From Notospermus geniculatus (Eukaryota > Nemertea > Pilidiophora > Heteronemertea > Lineidae): a stretch of 64,000 bases of DNA. The DNA is taken from NCBI GenBank assembly GCA_002633025.1, contig NMRB01000227.1, forward strand, positions 256,877 through 320,876, read 5' to 3'. Shown here in pieces: positions 12,762-24,822 of the stretch (positions within the stretch are counted from its first letter, which is position 1; the number at the start of each line of letters is the position of its first letter). The notes under the pieces were generated by a model. That model had not been told where the DNA came from. It did not search any database and worked only from the letters and a program-made list of their open reading frames with translations. A program made the position numbers and the translations under genes.

Positions 12762-13326
12762 GGGGGCGGTAGCCATAAGGAAGCGACTGAAAACAATTCA
12801 TATATTCTTCAAGCAAAAAGGTAGCATCGATTTCATGTATTTCTATGAAATTGCTACTCTTGTTCTACACATCTGAATTGTAAACGATGTGCTTTCATCT
12901 TTCATTAATCAGCTAATTAAGCAAACAATGAGACCCCCATTTGACTTTTTCGTCATAGATTTCTCGGCAACAAGGCGACTGGGACCTGGCGTTTTACCAC
13001 AAAATGTTGGGGAATACATATGTGCAGGTGCCGACGTTGAGATAATTTGCAAATTCTAATTCTTAGTAATGATAATTATGTAATTTGTGCCAAAAATTGG
13101 TCAAAAATGAACTTTTTGAATATCTCCCGAATCCTGTTGAATAGTGAAAAAATCTCAACGTCGCGCCCTGCGCACAAATATACTGCTGCCAAATGAAAAG
13201 AAACCACTGAAGTGCGATGCCTGATGGACGAGAAAAGTCTTCCCAAAATTTTCATATTTTGGCCTAAACACGCCTACGCTTTTCGAAATACGCGGGCTAT
13301 TAAAGTAACCTCCTTATTGTCATTAN
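12762..13326. other. Spacer between N copies, with a small inverted repeat
   Basis: No gene seen. An imperfect inverted repeat of about 23-25 bp, with core GACGTTGAGAT, lies at 13021-13043 and 13152-13176, delimiting a segment of about 156 bp that may be a decayed small foldback element. It starts with GGGGGCGGTAGCC right at the end of N1. Position 13326 is an unresolved base exactly at the start of N2, so the junction may be an assembly join. Confidence 0.5.
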
Positions 13327-14262
13327 TGTCGCTTATCTGGTAAGAAAGAACCCCTGGCTCCAAGATCATATTCTGCGCGACGAATTTTTTTACTGGGAGC
13401 ACTACCCGACATGGAAAGTGATATCTACGGTTAGAGATTTTCTTGTTGTGGGTAAAGGCCCCAGAGAAAAAAGCGCAGGGCTCGAAAGAAAATCCACAAT
13501 CCATGCTCTTCGCAATTTCCTATCCGAGATTGATTTTCCTGAATGACACGGCTTCTACAGCCGGCAGAAAAACCACACAATGCCACTTTTTTTAAGCAAT
13601 CAGCAATCACTTGTCCGTTACTGCTACAACCGAAGGCGTTTATGAAATAAATATCATCTAGGTATTGGCGCATTCTTCCCGCATCACTCCGAGGTGATGA
13701 TGTGTGGCGGTTCTTCCGCCATTTACACGGAAGGAAATGTCCCATTAAATAAACATGAGGATTGCTAAATGAGATTTTTCGTTCTGTTGGTGCAAAAAGA
13801 TGCTGGTGGTGTATGTATCCGTTTCAGCACGAGGAGACCCGTGCTTCGTTGATTTCATATACTGCACTGAGTATATTTAATGTATTGACCTTACGTTGCA
13901 ATCCAACTGCTGGCAGACATTTGAATTGACACGCATTTATCTTATGGCAGATTGTAAGGTACGTGTTCGCGACATGTTTAAGCCGTTCAGCCAATAAATC
14001 TTTCTGAGATGTTTGTTGGTGTAATAATGGTGTAATAGCAGGAAACATGACGATAATGGGGATACAATTCTAGACCCATCCGTAACTTGTTACCCTACTT
14101 GCTAATGCTTTCCTACACAATTTGCTTGATGAGTGCCTGGTTGCCTCAGGTGTGGCTTACGTCTCTACCATCTTCAAAGTCTTCGCACAAAATTACTAGG
14201 CCTGCCGTTGTAAGTCGCGCTTTAACCACCCCACGGCCAGGTTTATTACGAGACAGGCTTAA
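13327..14262. repeat. Segmental duplication N, copy 2
   Basis: Direct-orientation sister of 11781-12761, differing by scattered substitutions and short indels (for example one GGTGTAATAAT unit fewer, and a deletion near 14163). Homology stops after GACAGGCTTAA in both copies. High similarity implies a recent event. The left boundary coincides with an unresolved base. Confidence 0.85.
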
Positions 14263-14982
14263 AACCTTGGCTTGTGTTTGAAGCCCAACCTGTGCAAAAC
14301 CCGATGAGAAACAAGTCTGACTTAAGCCGCGCTCATGTCGGGATCGACTGAGATCCAGCTTAGGCCAAGGCTGAGTAACCGGGCATTAGCCTTCGATCAC
14401 TGGCCTAGTCATTGGCCGTAGGTGGTCATGCTTCGCGTTGATGAAGTGACGTCTTCAAAAATAGATCTGAGACTACAGAATATTGCTTTAGACTACAGTT
14501 TTTTAGAAATAGTTCATTGACGTTTCGAAATGACTCATTTTGGGTGTTCAGGGTGTTATTTTTACTCCCTTAGCGTCACTAGACACTGAAACCGAGGAAG
14601 AGGAGTCCCTTGCAGATAATACATCAAAGACGAAAAGACAAGTAGCAAACCTTTGAAAGATGAGACGATGCACGGAGTTAATTAGCTGCTGGAATGGTTT
14701 AAATGCTCCCCATAGAGAATTCTAATGGCAACTTTCTTCCAACATTAAAATCTTAAAATGACACATCCCTCTGTTTAACGAAGACGGCAGTGAAGAAACT
14801 CAAAGTTTCAGAGAAATCTACTTCAAAGAGTAAAAATACGTCGATTTCACTTCAAAGAGTGTACGCTAATTAAAAGGTAGCTTAATTAAACCTAGTCTAA
14901 CGTCTATGGGGACGATTTTGATTGGAGGTGTGTAGTGTAGGCTAGGTGTTCGAAACCATCTTGCAGGTAGGGCAAGATAAGA

Positions 14983-15370
14983 GTGAGGTTTCGCAAATCT
15001 GACAAAACACGAAGTACGAAATACGAACTTCAACTTCATTTCCAGGACCTAATGTATTTCTGGAGATGGTTCCTACCACAAACCCCTGCTGCCAGTGCGT
15101 CTTTTAACATATCATGTAAGACTGAGAGAGTTATGGTGCATCTTGAATTTTTAAACTGCCACTTCGTAGCTACGAAGTGGAAACGAAAGATAAATTTCGA
15201 AGTTTAAAATACACCGTAACTCTATCGATCTAACGTCATACGCTAAAAGACGCGTTTGCAGCAGGCGATATTTGTGGTACCAACCATCTCCTGAAATACA
15301 TTACGTCATGGAAATGAAGTCCGATTTCGTATTTCGTACTTCGTGGTTCGTCAGATTTGCGAAACCTCAC
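14983..15370. mobile_element. 388-bp near-perfect foldback element
   Basis: The entire segment is one long inverted repeat. It begins GTGAGGTTTCGCAAATCTGA and ends with the complement, and the arms meet at CTTCGTAGCTACGAAG near 15165-15180, leaving almost no loop. The arms differ by a few dozen substitutions and small indels. No target duplication is obvious and no protein is encoded. This is a full-length palindromic MITE or a foldback produced by inverted duplication. Confidence 0.8.
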
Positions 15371-18284
15371 TGATTTCATGGTTTACGTTCATTTGGATTG
15401 CAACTGAACTCAAAGACACTAAGCTAGGCCTGCTAGCCGGTTCTCCAGCATGACGTTACCCGACTGAATGCACTGCTAACGTTTCGTGCTCCAGACCTGC
15501 CTGTACTTCAAAGCAACGGTAGAAAAAATGACAACTCCCTTGAGGTGTATCATCCAATTAGCCGTGTACCTTACACAGACGGTGCGAAAACCCTTCTTGT
15601 CACCTCTGGCTGGCACCTGTGCAAGGATTCAAAGTGTAGGTCAGGTATACGAAACGTTTTGAATTGTCAGTCATGGGACTTTTATCTAAACATTCGACCT
15701 TTGACACCTTAAACGAGTGCCAGTTTTTGTGACTCATTCATATATTTGTATCTCCATTAGTATGGCCGCATATTAGGGGTAGCATGAAACATACATGTAG
15801 ACGTTATAAGTGAAAAACTAAGGAGTAATATTCAAATAAGACCTGTGTTGCTGCAGTTTCTTTTGGGTATACACACTTTTAAAGTCATCTGTGTATACGA
15901 AAAACATAAACGTCCCAAAAGTACGCTTTAACAATAATTTGTAAATGAAACATTGACGTTCCGCATAAATAAGATGTCCCGCAAAACTAAGACGTATCGC
16001 GCTACTGAGACGTTCGGTGGCGCTGCAGTCGCGATTTTTCATTGATGTAAGCGGCGTAGTTCTATTGTGGTATATCGCTTCATGAAATGTGAATTTTTTC
16101 ATATTTATTTGCTCTTATCTTCTGTACAATAATCGTAAGGCTAGGCCTAGTTGCGGTAAGCCCTATTACTCGTATTTTTTTTATCAAAAGCATATTGGAG
16201 AGAAAACGCGAAAGGTTTTCTTTTGATGTAGTCGCTCGGGCAGAAATGGTTGAAGAGCTAAAATTGTCGAGTAAATCGTCCTTGTGGTGGCCTTGAAATA
16301 AACTCTGTACACGACCCATGCTTCGAGGGACACAAACGTTTCCTGTTTCACGGCCTAAGCTCTCGGAGCAAGTTCGTAATATGTCCTGTTTCCCGGCTAT
16401 CTCAACTTGCCTCCAGAAAACAATTAAGGGAAACGTATTATGTACACCGATCTCGACTTGTTGTATTTTCTGATTTGGCTACTGACGATGTTCCCTCCTA
16501 TAAAACAACGCCAGAGTCGAAGACAACATATTAGCTAAGTCTTGAGGCACTTAAGACCTCGCAAACTCCGATGTTTCTGGTCCAGCCCTGACGCAAGCTA
16601 ATCTATTTTTGATATTTTCTAATACCTATGTACATGTATATCCGAAACATATCTTCTCAGCAAGAGGGCCAATGATAAGTTCTAAAGATAATACGCAATG
16701 ACATGTCACCTCTTCGCAATAAGCAGGTGTGCCGTGTTCAAATTATTAGCCGCGTTGTAACTGAGAATATGGTCAGAGACGTTTTTACCGGATGGTAACT
16801 GCTGTTAAATCGTATATATGATGAAACACACCTGGAAATCGACACAGTTATGTGACAACGCTGTAAAACCCCCGGCAGCGTTTAAAGTTACTTTTTGCGC
16901 TTCCACCCAGAAATTGTCAAACACTTTTTTTTCTATACACTGTACTTGTATGTTATTTGTGTTGTAGGTGTGACGTTCATTTGGCCTTGACAACTTTCCT
17001 TCAGGCAATTTAAATTGTTTTCAAATAGTCTTATCGAGGTTCTTCACCGACGTCACAACTCAATGCTAATGAGCTAACTTATACAAATGTACATTAGCCA
17101 CTTGCTTACACTACAACTCTATGTAGTTCAGCACTAATTGTCCGTTTTTACGGCAGACAGGTGTCATTCAATCCTCAGACTGCTGCAGAACATGTGATTT
17201 TATTTGACAAATCATATACTAAGAAATGATAAGAAAGGTAGTTTGGAAAATATTCCAGTTAAAATCTGATTTCTTTCAGTAAACCCCTTGACACTGACGG
17301 CCAATATGGCCGCAAGAATTCTATGCTAATTAGGGTGTGACATCACGGGAAGAACCTCTATATTGTATTAAAGCGTACCTAAGTGTTAAAGACGTCGCGA
17401 ATGATACTTCGGTTTCTTAGTAATCTATCATGTTATGTATGGAGCTGCTTTCGAAATGTGGAGCATGGGTCGGAGCGAAGGAAAGAAAACTCTAACATCC
17501 TTTTGTAATCACAGCATCAATCTGCAGTAAATGATGCTTCTATTGCTCATACCGGTACGTGGAAAAATTCCAATCATGTCGTAGCAGAATCTTGCCAAAT
17601 ACGTTGGCTTCACCCACTTGCATCACGCCGTTTGGCTGAAATAGCTGTAACGGCATCTCACGACGAGGCAGCTTACATGGCTTCGCCCGATAGGCACCGC
17701 CGAGCAGATGGTGTGATAAGCTCTCGCTGCCGTGATGGATAAGAAATACGTGCGTGCAGCGAAAAAATGCTGAGCGTAGCATTAGGAATTACTGCTAAGA
17801 TGGCTAATGGGCCGATCGGTCAGCCAGCGTACAAGTAAATGTCGCTTGATATTAGCTTTGATGTATATTTGTTTTGAACGGTCGAGCCTCGGAACGCTAT
17901 GGGATTGGTCCGTCTTGCTTGATCTATCCGTATTGATGCGGCGGCGGTCTGATGATGATGGCGAACGAGGTTTTTTGCTCCGTCTTACCGACCGCAAAAT
18001 CTGTGCGTGGGAGCGGTGGTTGATACGCTGGATGATTTCGGAGACTGCGTATTACGATGGCACAGATTTTACGACGGTGCCACCAGGCGTTCTGTTAAGT
18101 AGTCGACCGCTTTACGAATTCCAACATGGCAGCGTTAGCTCAGTTCGTTACACGTTGCAGGCCTCGATAAAGACCGTTAAAGACCTTGGGTCTGTTTCAT
18201 AAAGTGACTTAAGATAATGGTACCTTTAACCAAATGGAAAATGCATTGAAGTTAATGGTACATGTACCGTTAGTTTAAAGCCCG
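15371..18284. other. No gene recognised
   Basis: About 2.9 kb. Frames at 15818-16102 (-), 16080-16319 (-) and 17807-18202 (+, 131 codons) were inspected. None has recognisable motifs or good splice borders. The last lies in a GC-richer patch (17540-18200) that stands out from its AT-rich surroundings and could hide an exon, but nothing specific supports one. Confidence 0.4.
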
Positions 18285-18606
18285 ACAGTATGCGTTAGGT
18301 TTTGTGTCTCGCCACGGCCGACGTAACCTTTGACCTTTAGGCAACGTCGTATATTCATGTTCGAAAGACTGTTCCATCTATTTGAATGATCTAAGTTACC
18401 AATTAGGCATGGAGACTGTTGCCACGCATAAAAGAATGAGTTGAAGCATGTTACCTTACCTGATGAAGGGTTAGTCACGGTGTAACAGCACGTTGAACTT
18501 CTCAAGTGATGAGACTATGGCGGCCATTTTTGTTTCGATATAGTATCAGTCCAGCCTCGTACTGGCTATATATAGGTTGGACAAGACACCAGTCTTATCA
18601 AGGTGA
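18285..18606 (-). repeat. Dispersed repeat O, copy 1
   Basis: Reads in reverse orientation relative to 54143-54470 and 56020-56350, with clear similarity along about 320 bp. Shared landmarks include GGCGGCCATTTTTGTTTCGA, 'acttctcaagtgatga' and 'acggccgacgtaa'. Because it is shared with an unlinked site, repeat O is an interspersed element that was later copied within duplication A. In its own orientation it carries CATCAG followed by GTAAGG, a donor-like site, but lacks an evident acceptor. Confidence 0.75.
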
Positions 18607-19412
18607 AACAGGACCCTTTTCTCTATCAGCAGGCAGTCAAATCAAATATCTTGTTTTCGCTTTGAATCCTCACTACCCACGCCTGTTTGACCAATTAGTG
18701 ATCCAGTGATGTCGTTAATGTGTATCACAAGATGGTGAGGATCCCGACACGTGCTTTTGGACAGAATCAAAGCTGACCGTTATCTATCCCAGCATGCCTC
18801 ATTAATCTAAAGCCATCCATCGATTTCAAACTTCGATCCACATTCGCGGCTGGAATAATCAAATTCTCAGTGATACACGTTTAACAACACCTGGCACTAA
18901 CCGATACGAAACGGCGACTCGCGTGACTAGTTCACCAATATTCCACTAGGAAGGCAGTTAATTTCTATAAGAATTGAGATAGGGTTTGGAAAGGCTTGAG
19001 AGAGTTTGTGTTGCGCCCAGGTGAAGTGAGCCGTGTTGTCGGAAAATTGATCTCTGAAGGGTTGTTATTGGGCGGGCTACTCTCACCCCGTGACCTGCCA
19101 ATAATCCTGTGCTAGCGAGAAGGCATCGTCGGCATCATCGGCATTTATAGACAGCGTGCTCCGTCCGCATGCAAAGTTTGCCAGTGAAATTTTGCCAGCG
19201 TCTGCCTTCTCCGTTGACAATACAACCTGAGGAGAAACCTGGCAGTCCTCTTGTGATTTTGAAGTTTGAGAAATGATACAGTTGAGAATTGTTTACGAGA
19301 AGGGCCTACAAACTCCTTGATCTTTCTTCTCAGACGGTGCCTTTCGCCGTGCGTGTCAGTCGTCAGGTACACAAATGGTAAAACACCCGTAGAAAACGTT
19401 TCAGGGCCTTGT
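18607..19412. other. No gene recognised
   Basis: No supported gene or repeat. The minus-strand frame 19145-19372 has no recognisable features. Confidence 0.4.
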
Positions 19413-19741
19413 CTTTTAGCTCACCTGTGAGCTAGTCGTCCTGCTTTGTCCGTCGTTGTCGTCGTCCGTTAGTAGGGCGCGTTTCGTAACCGCTGGGGCT
19501 ATTGGTCTGAAACCTGGTACATATATACTAAAGTACCCCTAGGTCAGATGACCTTCGACACCAAGTTTCGGTCCGGTTCGATTCTCGGCTTGGCCACCAG
19601 GTGCCAAAACCAAAAACACAAAACATACATGTATGTATGTTCCCTCTGTCACAAAACATACATGTACATGTATGCGTGTCCCTCTGTCATTACGGTATTA
19701 TGTCCAAGCAGGTGAGCACATGGTCCACGGACCATTTCATT
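19413..19741 (+). mobile_element. Family F element, copy F2
   Basis: A 330-bp copy with both ends: TTTTAGCTCACCTGTGAGC on the left and CAGGTGAGC, TGGTCCACGGACCA and TTTCAT on the right. Shorter than F5 because the central section is missing. TACATGTATG microsatellite-like repeats sit inside it at about 19624-19675. Confidence 0.8.
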
Positions 19742-19825
19742 GCGTATGCTGTGGAAAATGACACTAAATCAATGTCAAACCTCCTTCTATCAGGTTTATA
19801 TGAACGTTTATACATGTACTTACAT

Positions 19826-19854
19826 TCTCTTCGTTTCTTTTCTTACAGGTAAGT
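19826..19854 (+). promoter_or_regulatory. Candidate recursive (ratchet) splice site
   Basis: A pyrimidine-rich tract (CTCTTCGTTTCTTTTCTTA) ends in CAG at 19846-19848 and is followed immediately by GTAAGT at 19849-19854. A 3' splice site abutting a perfect 5' splice site is the signature of recursive splicing in long introns, or of a zero-length exon. It would act on the + strand, the same strand as the Ig exon downstream. Both halves match consensus as well as any annotated site in the window. Function is inferred from the motif alone. Confidence 0.45.
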
Positions 19855-20183
19855 CCTGAATCAACTTGAAGAGCTCTGTCGAGTTTGGTAAGGTAATACC
19901 TACTTACATCACAAGCAGCTGCTGCTGCTCTAAGCTATATTTGTCTTTGTCACTAATTTTTGAGACACCGAGCCAGATTTCCCGGGTACAAGTGCGTGGC
20001 TTTTATCGACAAGAACCTTTATTTAGAGGATTTAAAAGAATCGTGGGAGTTGAGATTTCAAACTCTGTCCTTTACAAATAAAAGTACAGAAGGCAGCGAT
20101 CTCAACAAAGGTACTCAACTTCCCTTATAGCCCACGCTGATAGAACTTGTGTAATAAGCAGCGTGTTCTGCTTTTTTTCTTTC

Positions 20184-20708
20184 TTCAAATGTAGCCGAAA
20201 AGGGGAAGAAAAAGGGCAATAAAAAGTCCTTTTTAGCTCACCGGGATGAGCTATTACTATCGTGTAGCGTCCGTCGTCGTCCATACATGTATGTACCGGT
20301 AACGGGGGTTTGATTTGACCTAGTTTTCAAGGTCACAGAGGTCAAAGTTTAAAAATTTTGCCATTTGGTGGCACGTTTCATGGCTATTTGACTTCGAATC
20401 TTCTAACTTGGTTTGATCATGCATCTCCTTACACTCTATGTGTACAGCAATTTTTTGTCCAATTGGATCCCTAATATATGGTTACCAAGCGGCCATTTTG
20501 GAATATGGCCGGCACATATGTCATAAATTACTCAAGCGAGAATGTTTTGACCTTGAAATTTTGACCGTAATCATATTACCCAGGAACTCAAGGCCCCTGG
20601 AACATTTTGATTTAACACTTGTCATTTGTTCTTCTGGTGAGCACATGGTCCATGGACCATTTCATTTTTCAAATGTAGCCGAAAAGGGGAAGAAAGAGGG
20701 CAATAAAA
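20184..20708 (+). mobile_element. Family F element F3 between 41-bp direct repeats
   Basis: The F copy runs about 20230-20666: TTTTTAGCTCACC at the left, GAGCACATGGTCCATGGACC at the right. It is flanked by a direct repeat at 20184-20224 and 20668-20708 that begins TTCAAATGTAGCCG and ends GGGCAATAAAA, with one mismatch in 41 bases. This is far longer than ordinary target duplications (2-20 bp). It suggests either a staggered-break insertion with a very long duplication or a local duplication that accompanied insertion. Confidence 0.7.
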
Positions 20709-22580
20709 GCTCATTTTCCGATCTATTTTCCTGTAATAAGATCAGAATCCAAGGACTGAGCATGTAAAGTACTTCGGTCCTTATCATCTCCCGGTCAATT
20801 GCTCGTTATAGTAGATCAAATTCTGTTTACGACGGGAGGAATTGTCGCCATGCCAATAGATTATGGCTTCATGCGGTGAACATTGTGTGAACACCCAGCA
20901 TGACGAATGACTTAGGCATGTAAAGAACGCATTGTGATTTACATCCCGTGTCCTTAAGTCGGTTACAACTGCCGCGTAACATTGCAAATTATGCTAACGT
21001 ACCATAAACCGTATCATTTCTTGTCATGCGGATTCTTTGTCCACGTTTATTTCTCCGGGACGTTGGTTTTATTAATTGTATTCCGCCACGTGTTCTAAGT
21101 CCCGATGGTACAATGGTGTAAAAACATAATTATTTCTCTAAACCTTACCATCAATGGCAAAATGGATTATCGAGTACCTCAAAGTCATAAACATGATGCT
21201 GGCTATTGTTTGCGTGGTATTAAAGGCATACCATATCACCGGCTAGTTATGTCGAAATGTTTCGATCGGTGTTTCATGCCTTTTTTCTCGACGGTTGATC
21301 GATGGAGTCCAAGAATGATCCAGGCATTGATACAATAGTAAGGAAACAAGACTGCTATGTAATGATCGGTAGGGGGCTGGGATATTTCACGAGATGGTTT
21401 ATGAGTGTAGCGAGGTTTAACCCATTTGAATCATTGATAGCAGCACAGGCAGGTTTTCGTGCCTGAAGAAAAGGTGCAGTTTTGTAGAAATGACGGCAAA
21501 ATCCGCTTAATTGTTGAGATTGAACAACATGCCTAGTTGAGACTCCATCTCATGCATGCATCAGTTTGCACGAAATGTTTTGGTTTGAAGCTGATCGAGT
21601 CCGCTGAATGCAACCCAAAAGTAAGACAAAACCACAGTGCTTTTGTAAATACCGAATTTTGTCTGCCCTTGTTGTACCCTAAAAACGGGGAGGGGGCAGT
21701 GAAAAATATTACACCAGTATTAGCGGGGTCTGATCACTGTAAATAGGTTTCCAGTCTGTTTACAGTGAGTAGACTCCGCTTTCTTAAAAAATCTCTTTTC
21801 GAACATAAGACCCTGACGCCTGACTCTCATGACAATCATCAATATGTCTGCCACTCCATCACTGCAGCCAATAGAGAATACCGCCCATCAATAACCTTGA
21901 ATCAGGTGAACCAAAATCTATCATCAAACCAATACCTCGTTGCTCGTATGCAGCAAGCGTGAAGAGACCCTGCAATATTCATGGACCGCTCAACCGTCTG
22001 TAAGTGGAAGCCTTCTGTCGGGCTCTACTCGTCCATCGCAAACATCAAGTTCGCTTCATGAACTGCAAGTAACCATGCTGGGGGCTGTCTCGTGACCTTT
22101 GGGCTCATGTCTTCACTCTCTTCGTGCGTTCCAAGCAGTCTCCCATTCCTGGTGTTTAGCTACTGGTACATGTATTCACTTCCAGGACGTAAAGGGGTGG
22201 ATTAAAGCCATATAGGACGGACCCATAGGACTTTACGTCCACTCCCTTTTAGGGTCCCTCAAACTCCATCTGAGGATGTACTTCGCTCTCGCAAACATCC
22301 AGTTCTCTTCATAATACCATTCCAGGGACTGTCTCGTGACATTTGATTTTTTCTTTACTCTTCTTGCACTTCTTAAAGTACAGTACCATCTCCCATTCCT
22401 GGTCTTCAGATATTCACTTCTGAAGTGCTTCGTACAGAAATGAAACATACTCTACATTATCAAACTTCTTATGGTATTTGGTCTTCTCCCATTTGAATCC
22501 CATCAACTTCATCCGAGCCTCAGTTAACCCTCATCTTCATCCCTCTTTCTTCCGCATCCGTGTGCTTGCCTCTTCATCCA
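20709..22580. other. No gene recognised
   Basis: Short frames at 21105-21338, 21537-21746 and 21765-21962 (all +) have no splice borders or domains that I recognise. Between 22015 and 22440 two similar passages ('caaacatc(a/c)agttc', 'tctcgtgac(c/a)tt', 'tcccattcctggt') recur about 270 bp apart, indicating an old local duplication. Confidence 0.4.
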
Positions 22581-22724
22581 TCCAGCTCATTCACCTCTGG
22601 GATCTCTACGGGACAAAGCATGAGGAAGACCCCGGTTGGGGTCGAAAATTTGCGAATATCGGAGACGACTTTACTTATACTGTCATTTTGTGTGTCGTTT
22701 TTTTTGTGCTCTATTTTGGATATC
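22581..22724 (+). repeat. Family R repeat, copy R1
   Basis: About 145 bp. It starts with TCCAGCTCATTCACCTCTGG, includes the hairpin GACCCCGGTTGGGGTC followed by GAAAAT, and ends with TTTTGTGCTCTATTTTGGAT then ATC. The same order occurs at 59364-59480 (+) and inverted at 23921-24061 and 45485-45611. The hairpin plus fixed ends suggests the 3' end of a retroelement or a small non-autonomous element. No protein. Confidence 0.7.
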
Positions 22725-22879
22725 TTCATCCATCAAGGTGTAGCGATGGATCATTTCATAAGACGCTCATGGCTTTCTTGTCGAAGAGTCCACAAGATCA
22801 CTCGCTAGCACAATAAAACCGTAGACCTATCCCTTTCCATACATCCAGTCACAGATTGTATTCTGTCCTTTCTTGAAAA

Positions 22880-23014
22880 GAACATGAAATAGAAACGGGT
22901 TTCTGAGGTGAAAGACATTGCTTCCTACCAGATTCGAACCCACGGACCCTCGCATTAGGCACCAATCGCCAGCACTGAGGGGCAGCGCGTCTTAACCACA
23001 AGGCCAAATCCCCA
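22880..23014 (-). mobile_element. tRNA-derived SINE (minus strand)
   Basis: Read on the minus strand, the head begins GGGGATTTGGCC. It carries a near-consensus box A (TGGCCTTGTGG, complement of 22996-23006) and a good box B (GGGTTCGAATC, complement of 22931-22941). The spacing between boxes is about 55 bases, as in class II (Leu/Ser-like) tRNAs. The tail GGTAGGAAGCAATGTCTTTC and ACCTCAGAAAC matches a second, 5'-truncated copy at 47543-47610. The acceptor stem does not close into a functional tRNA, so this is a SINE rather than a tRNA gene. Confidence 0.75.
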
Positions 23015-23920
23015 TCTTCATCTTCATGAAAGCAACAGGGGCTTAATTTTGACGAAAAATATCAGGCGAGGCCTTCCTTGCTGATGTCCCCGAGAGACTT
23101 CCGATGAGAAACGTATGTTGTCCTCTCTTGAGACAACACTGCGTCCGCTTCGTGAAGCTCGAGACCTCCCCTCAAATCTCCGAGATAAACATCTCAAGTT
23201 CTCACTGATACTCCTCTAAGACACGATCACGCAAGTTCTCATGGTTGACTGGCAGGACTTATAAAAGGACACACGGGGTAACCATGACAGACTTATGTGG
23301 GTAAACACGAAGGAAATACGAGAGGCAGGGTGGAATGGAAGGCACGTAATGCCATGTCGAGTCGATCTGTTTGCACGTTTATTGCCTCAAGTTCGCTTGA
23401 ATTTCGATGCCATCGGCGATAACGTCGGCTCTCTCTCTCACATGTCACCTCAGATTCCCCTGACTTTTATCCGCGAAAATGGAGGAGTTGGTCTTCCTTT
23501 ACGAGCCTTTTCCATCACAGCTGAAATATCACTTCGCCCAGATCGAGTTATGTCTGGGGCCTATAGAGGACAGACTATAAACGTTGGCTAGGCGATCAGG
23601 ATGGCCTTTATCGTGTCATAACGTGCACTTTTCGACTGAATAGCATGTGTGTGTTTTGTGTGCAGTATACATGTACACGAATTTACAGAAAAAAGCCTGA
23701 GAATCAAAATGCTTTCGAAGAAGGTCAGCGATACCGCCAATTCTCTTAAACTGCATCCAACGGAACCGAGATTGGTTCCCGATTTCACCCCCAGGGCTAT
23801 ATACAGCATGTAGCCCTAGCGGTGAGATCTGAAAACAATCTACAGAGAACCCGGTCGAACTGCGATTCACGTCTCAAACCAATCGGGTATGATTGTTACA
23901 GCCACCAACAATATTCAATA
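23015..23920. other. No gene recognised
   Basis: The + frame 23295-23591 (98 codons) has no recognised domain and no convincing acceptor. No repeat shared with the rest of the window was found. Confidence 0.4.
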
Positions 23921-24061
23921 GATATCCAAAATAGAGCACAAAAAACGACACACAAAATGATAGTGTAAGTAAAGTCGTCTCGGTATTCGCAAATTGTCGA
24001 CCCCAACCGGGATCTTCCTTAGGCACTTTCTACATGTAGTAGAGATCCCAGAAGTGAATGA
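23921..24061 (-). repeat. Family R repeat, copy R2
   Basis: Inverted relative to R1. It starts GATATCCAAAATAGAGCAC, holds the hairpin arms GTCGACCCC and GGGATC in slightly decayed form, and ends AGAAGTGAATGA. It is followed at 24062-24089 by a short stretch that repeats part of the element in the opposite orientation (TATCGGAGACGACTTTACG), so the insertion was rearranged. Confidence 0.7.
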
Positions 24062-24745
24062 TATCGGAGACGACTTTACGTAAACTATCAACATTGAACA
24101 GATACACAATAACCATTGTAGACAGTACGTGCCATCAGTCGAAACCTGCCTTAAAAAGGATGTCCAGATGGAATAGTGAGAAAATTAACACCGACATGTT
24201 TTAACGTTATTTGCAGCTGGCTGCCCGAATGGATACCGCCGGGTTCAGTAGGGCTCCCTTCGCGGTCAAACTCTAATGAAATAAACTACTCGGCTGCTAA
24301 GTAACACAGGGAAATGATGAATAAAAAGACTATGCTGGCAATGAACGTCAAGGGAATGGACCACGACGTATTTCAAACCTATTAGCCGGCGTGATGTACA
24401 CAGTGGGCATACAAACTCCCAGTTTTAGTTCACACAGCACGAGTATAACATAACGTAATGAAATGAACCAACTGGCCTAGTGGTGTATTTCTCAAGAGGT
24501 TTGAGGACACAAAAAGTTGATTTAGTACGTAGAGCACCGGCTGTTTCTGTAGTCTTTACTGTTATTTGATGCCGTTTGTATTGGTTATCGTGCAATGTGG
24601 TTAAGGACACTGCATCTGAGGTCAGTAATGGGATTTGGTTTCTCCGGAGACCAAACAACACGCATCAAAATTGTTATGCCCACAACGGCGTTGTGTTAGA
24701 GAAAGTGCGTGCCTTGTTTTTGTTCTACCAATATGGGAAAGGCAG

Positions 24746-24822
24746 GTTCTGATATAAGTTGGTATCGTGAGATTTTGCGGGGTATCCCATCAATAGAGGA
24801 ACTGACCTTCCCCAATCCACAG
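24746..24822 (+). CDS. Possible internal coding exon (weak)
   Basis: A 77-bp open segment preceded by AAAGGCAG and followed by CCACAG then GTATAC. It would start in phase 1 and end in phase 0, encoding about 26 residues including DISWYREILRG and IPSIEELTFP. The peptide looks protein-like (amphipathic, no low complexity), but I do not recognise the family. The pyrimidine tract is interrupted and GTATAC is a weak donor. An ATG at 24734 would allow it to be a first exon instead. Confidence 0.2.

Noticed and set aside
15818-16102. Minus-strand frame with a YTDD string like a YADD box
   Set aside because: Isolated four-residue match in AT-rich sequence with no other motif of the family.
17807-18202. 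131-codon + strand frame in a GC-richer patch
   Set aside because: No recognisable motif, no splice borders and no second line of support.
22921-23014. Functional tRNA gene
   Set aside because: Boxes A and B are present but the acceptor stem does not pair and the sequence has a repeat-family tail; it is a SINE.
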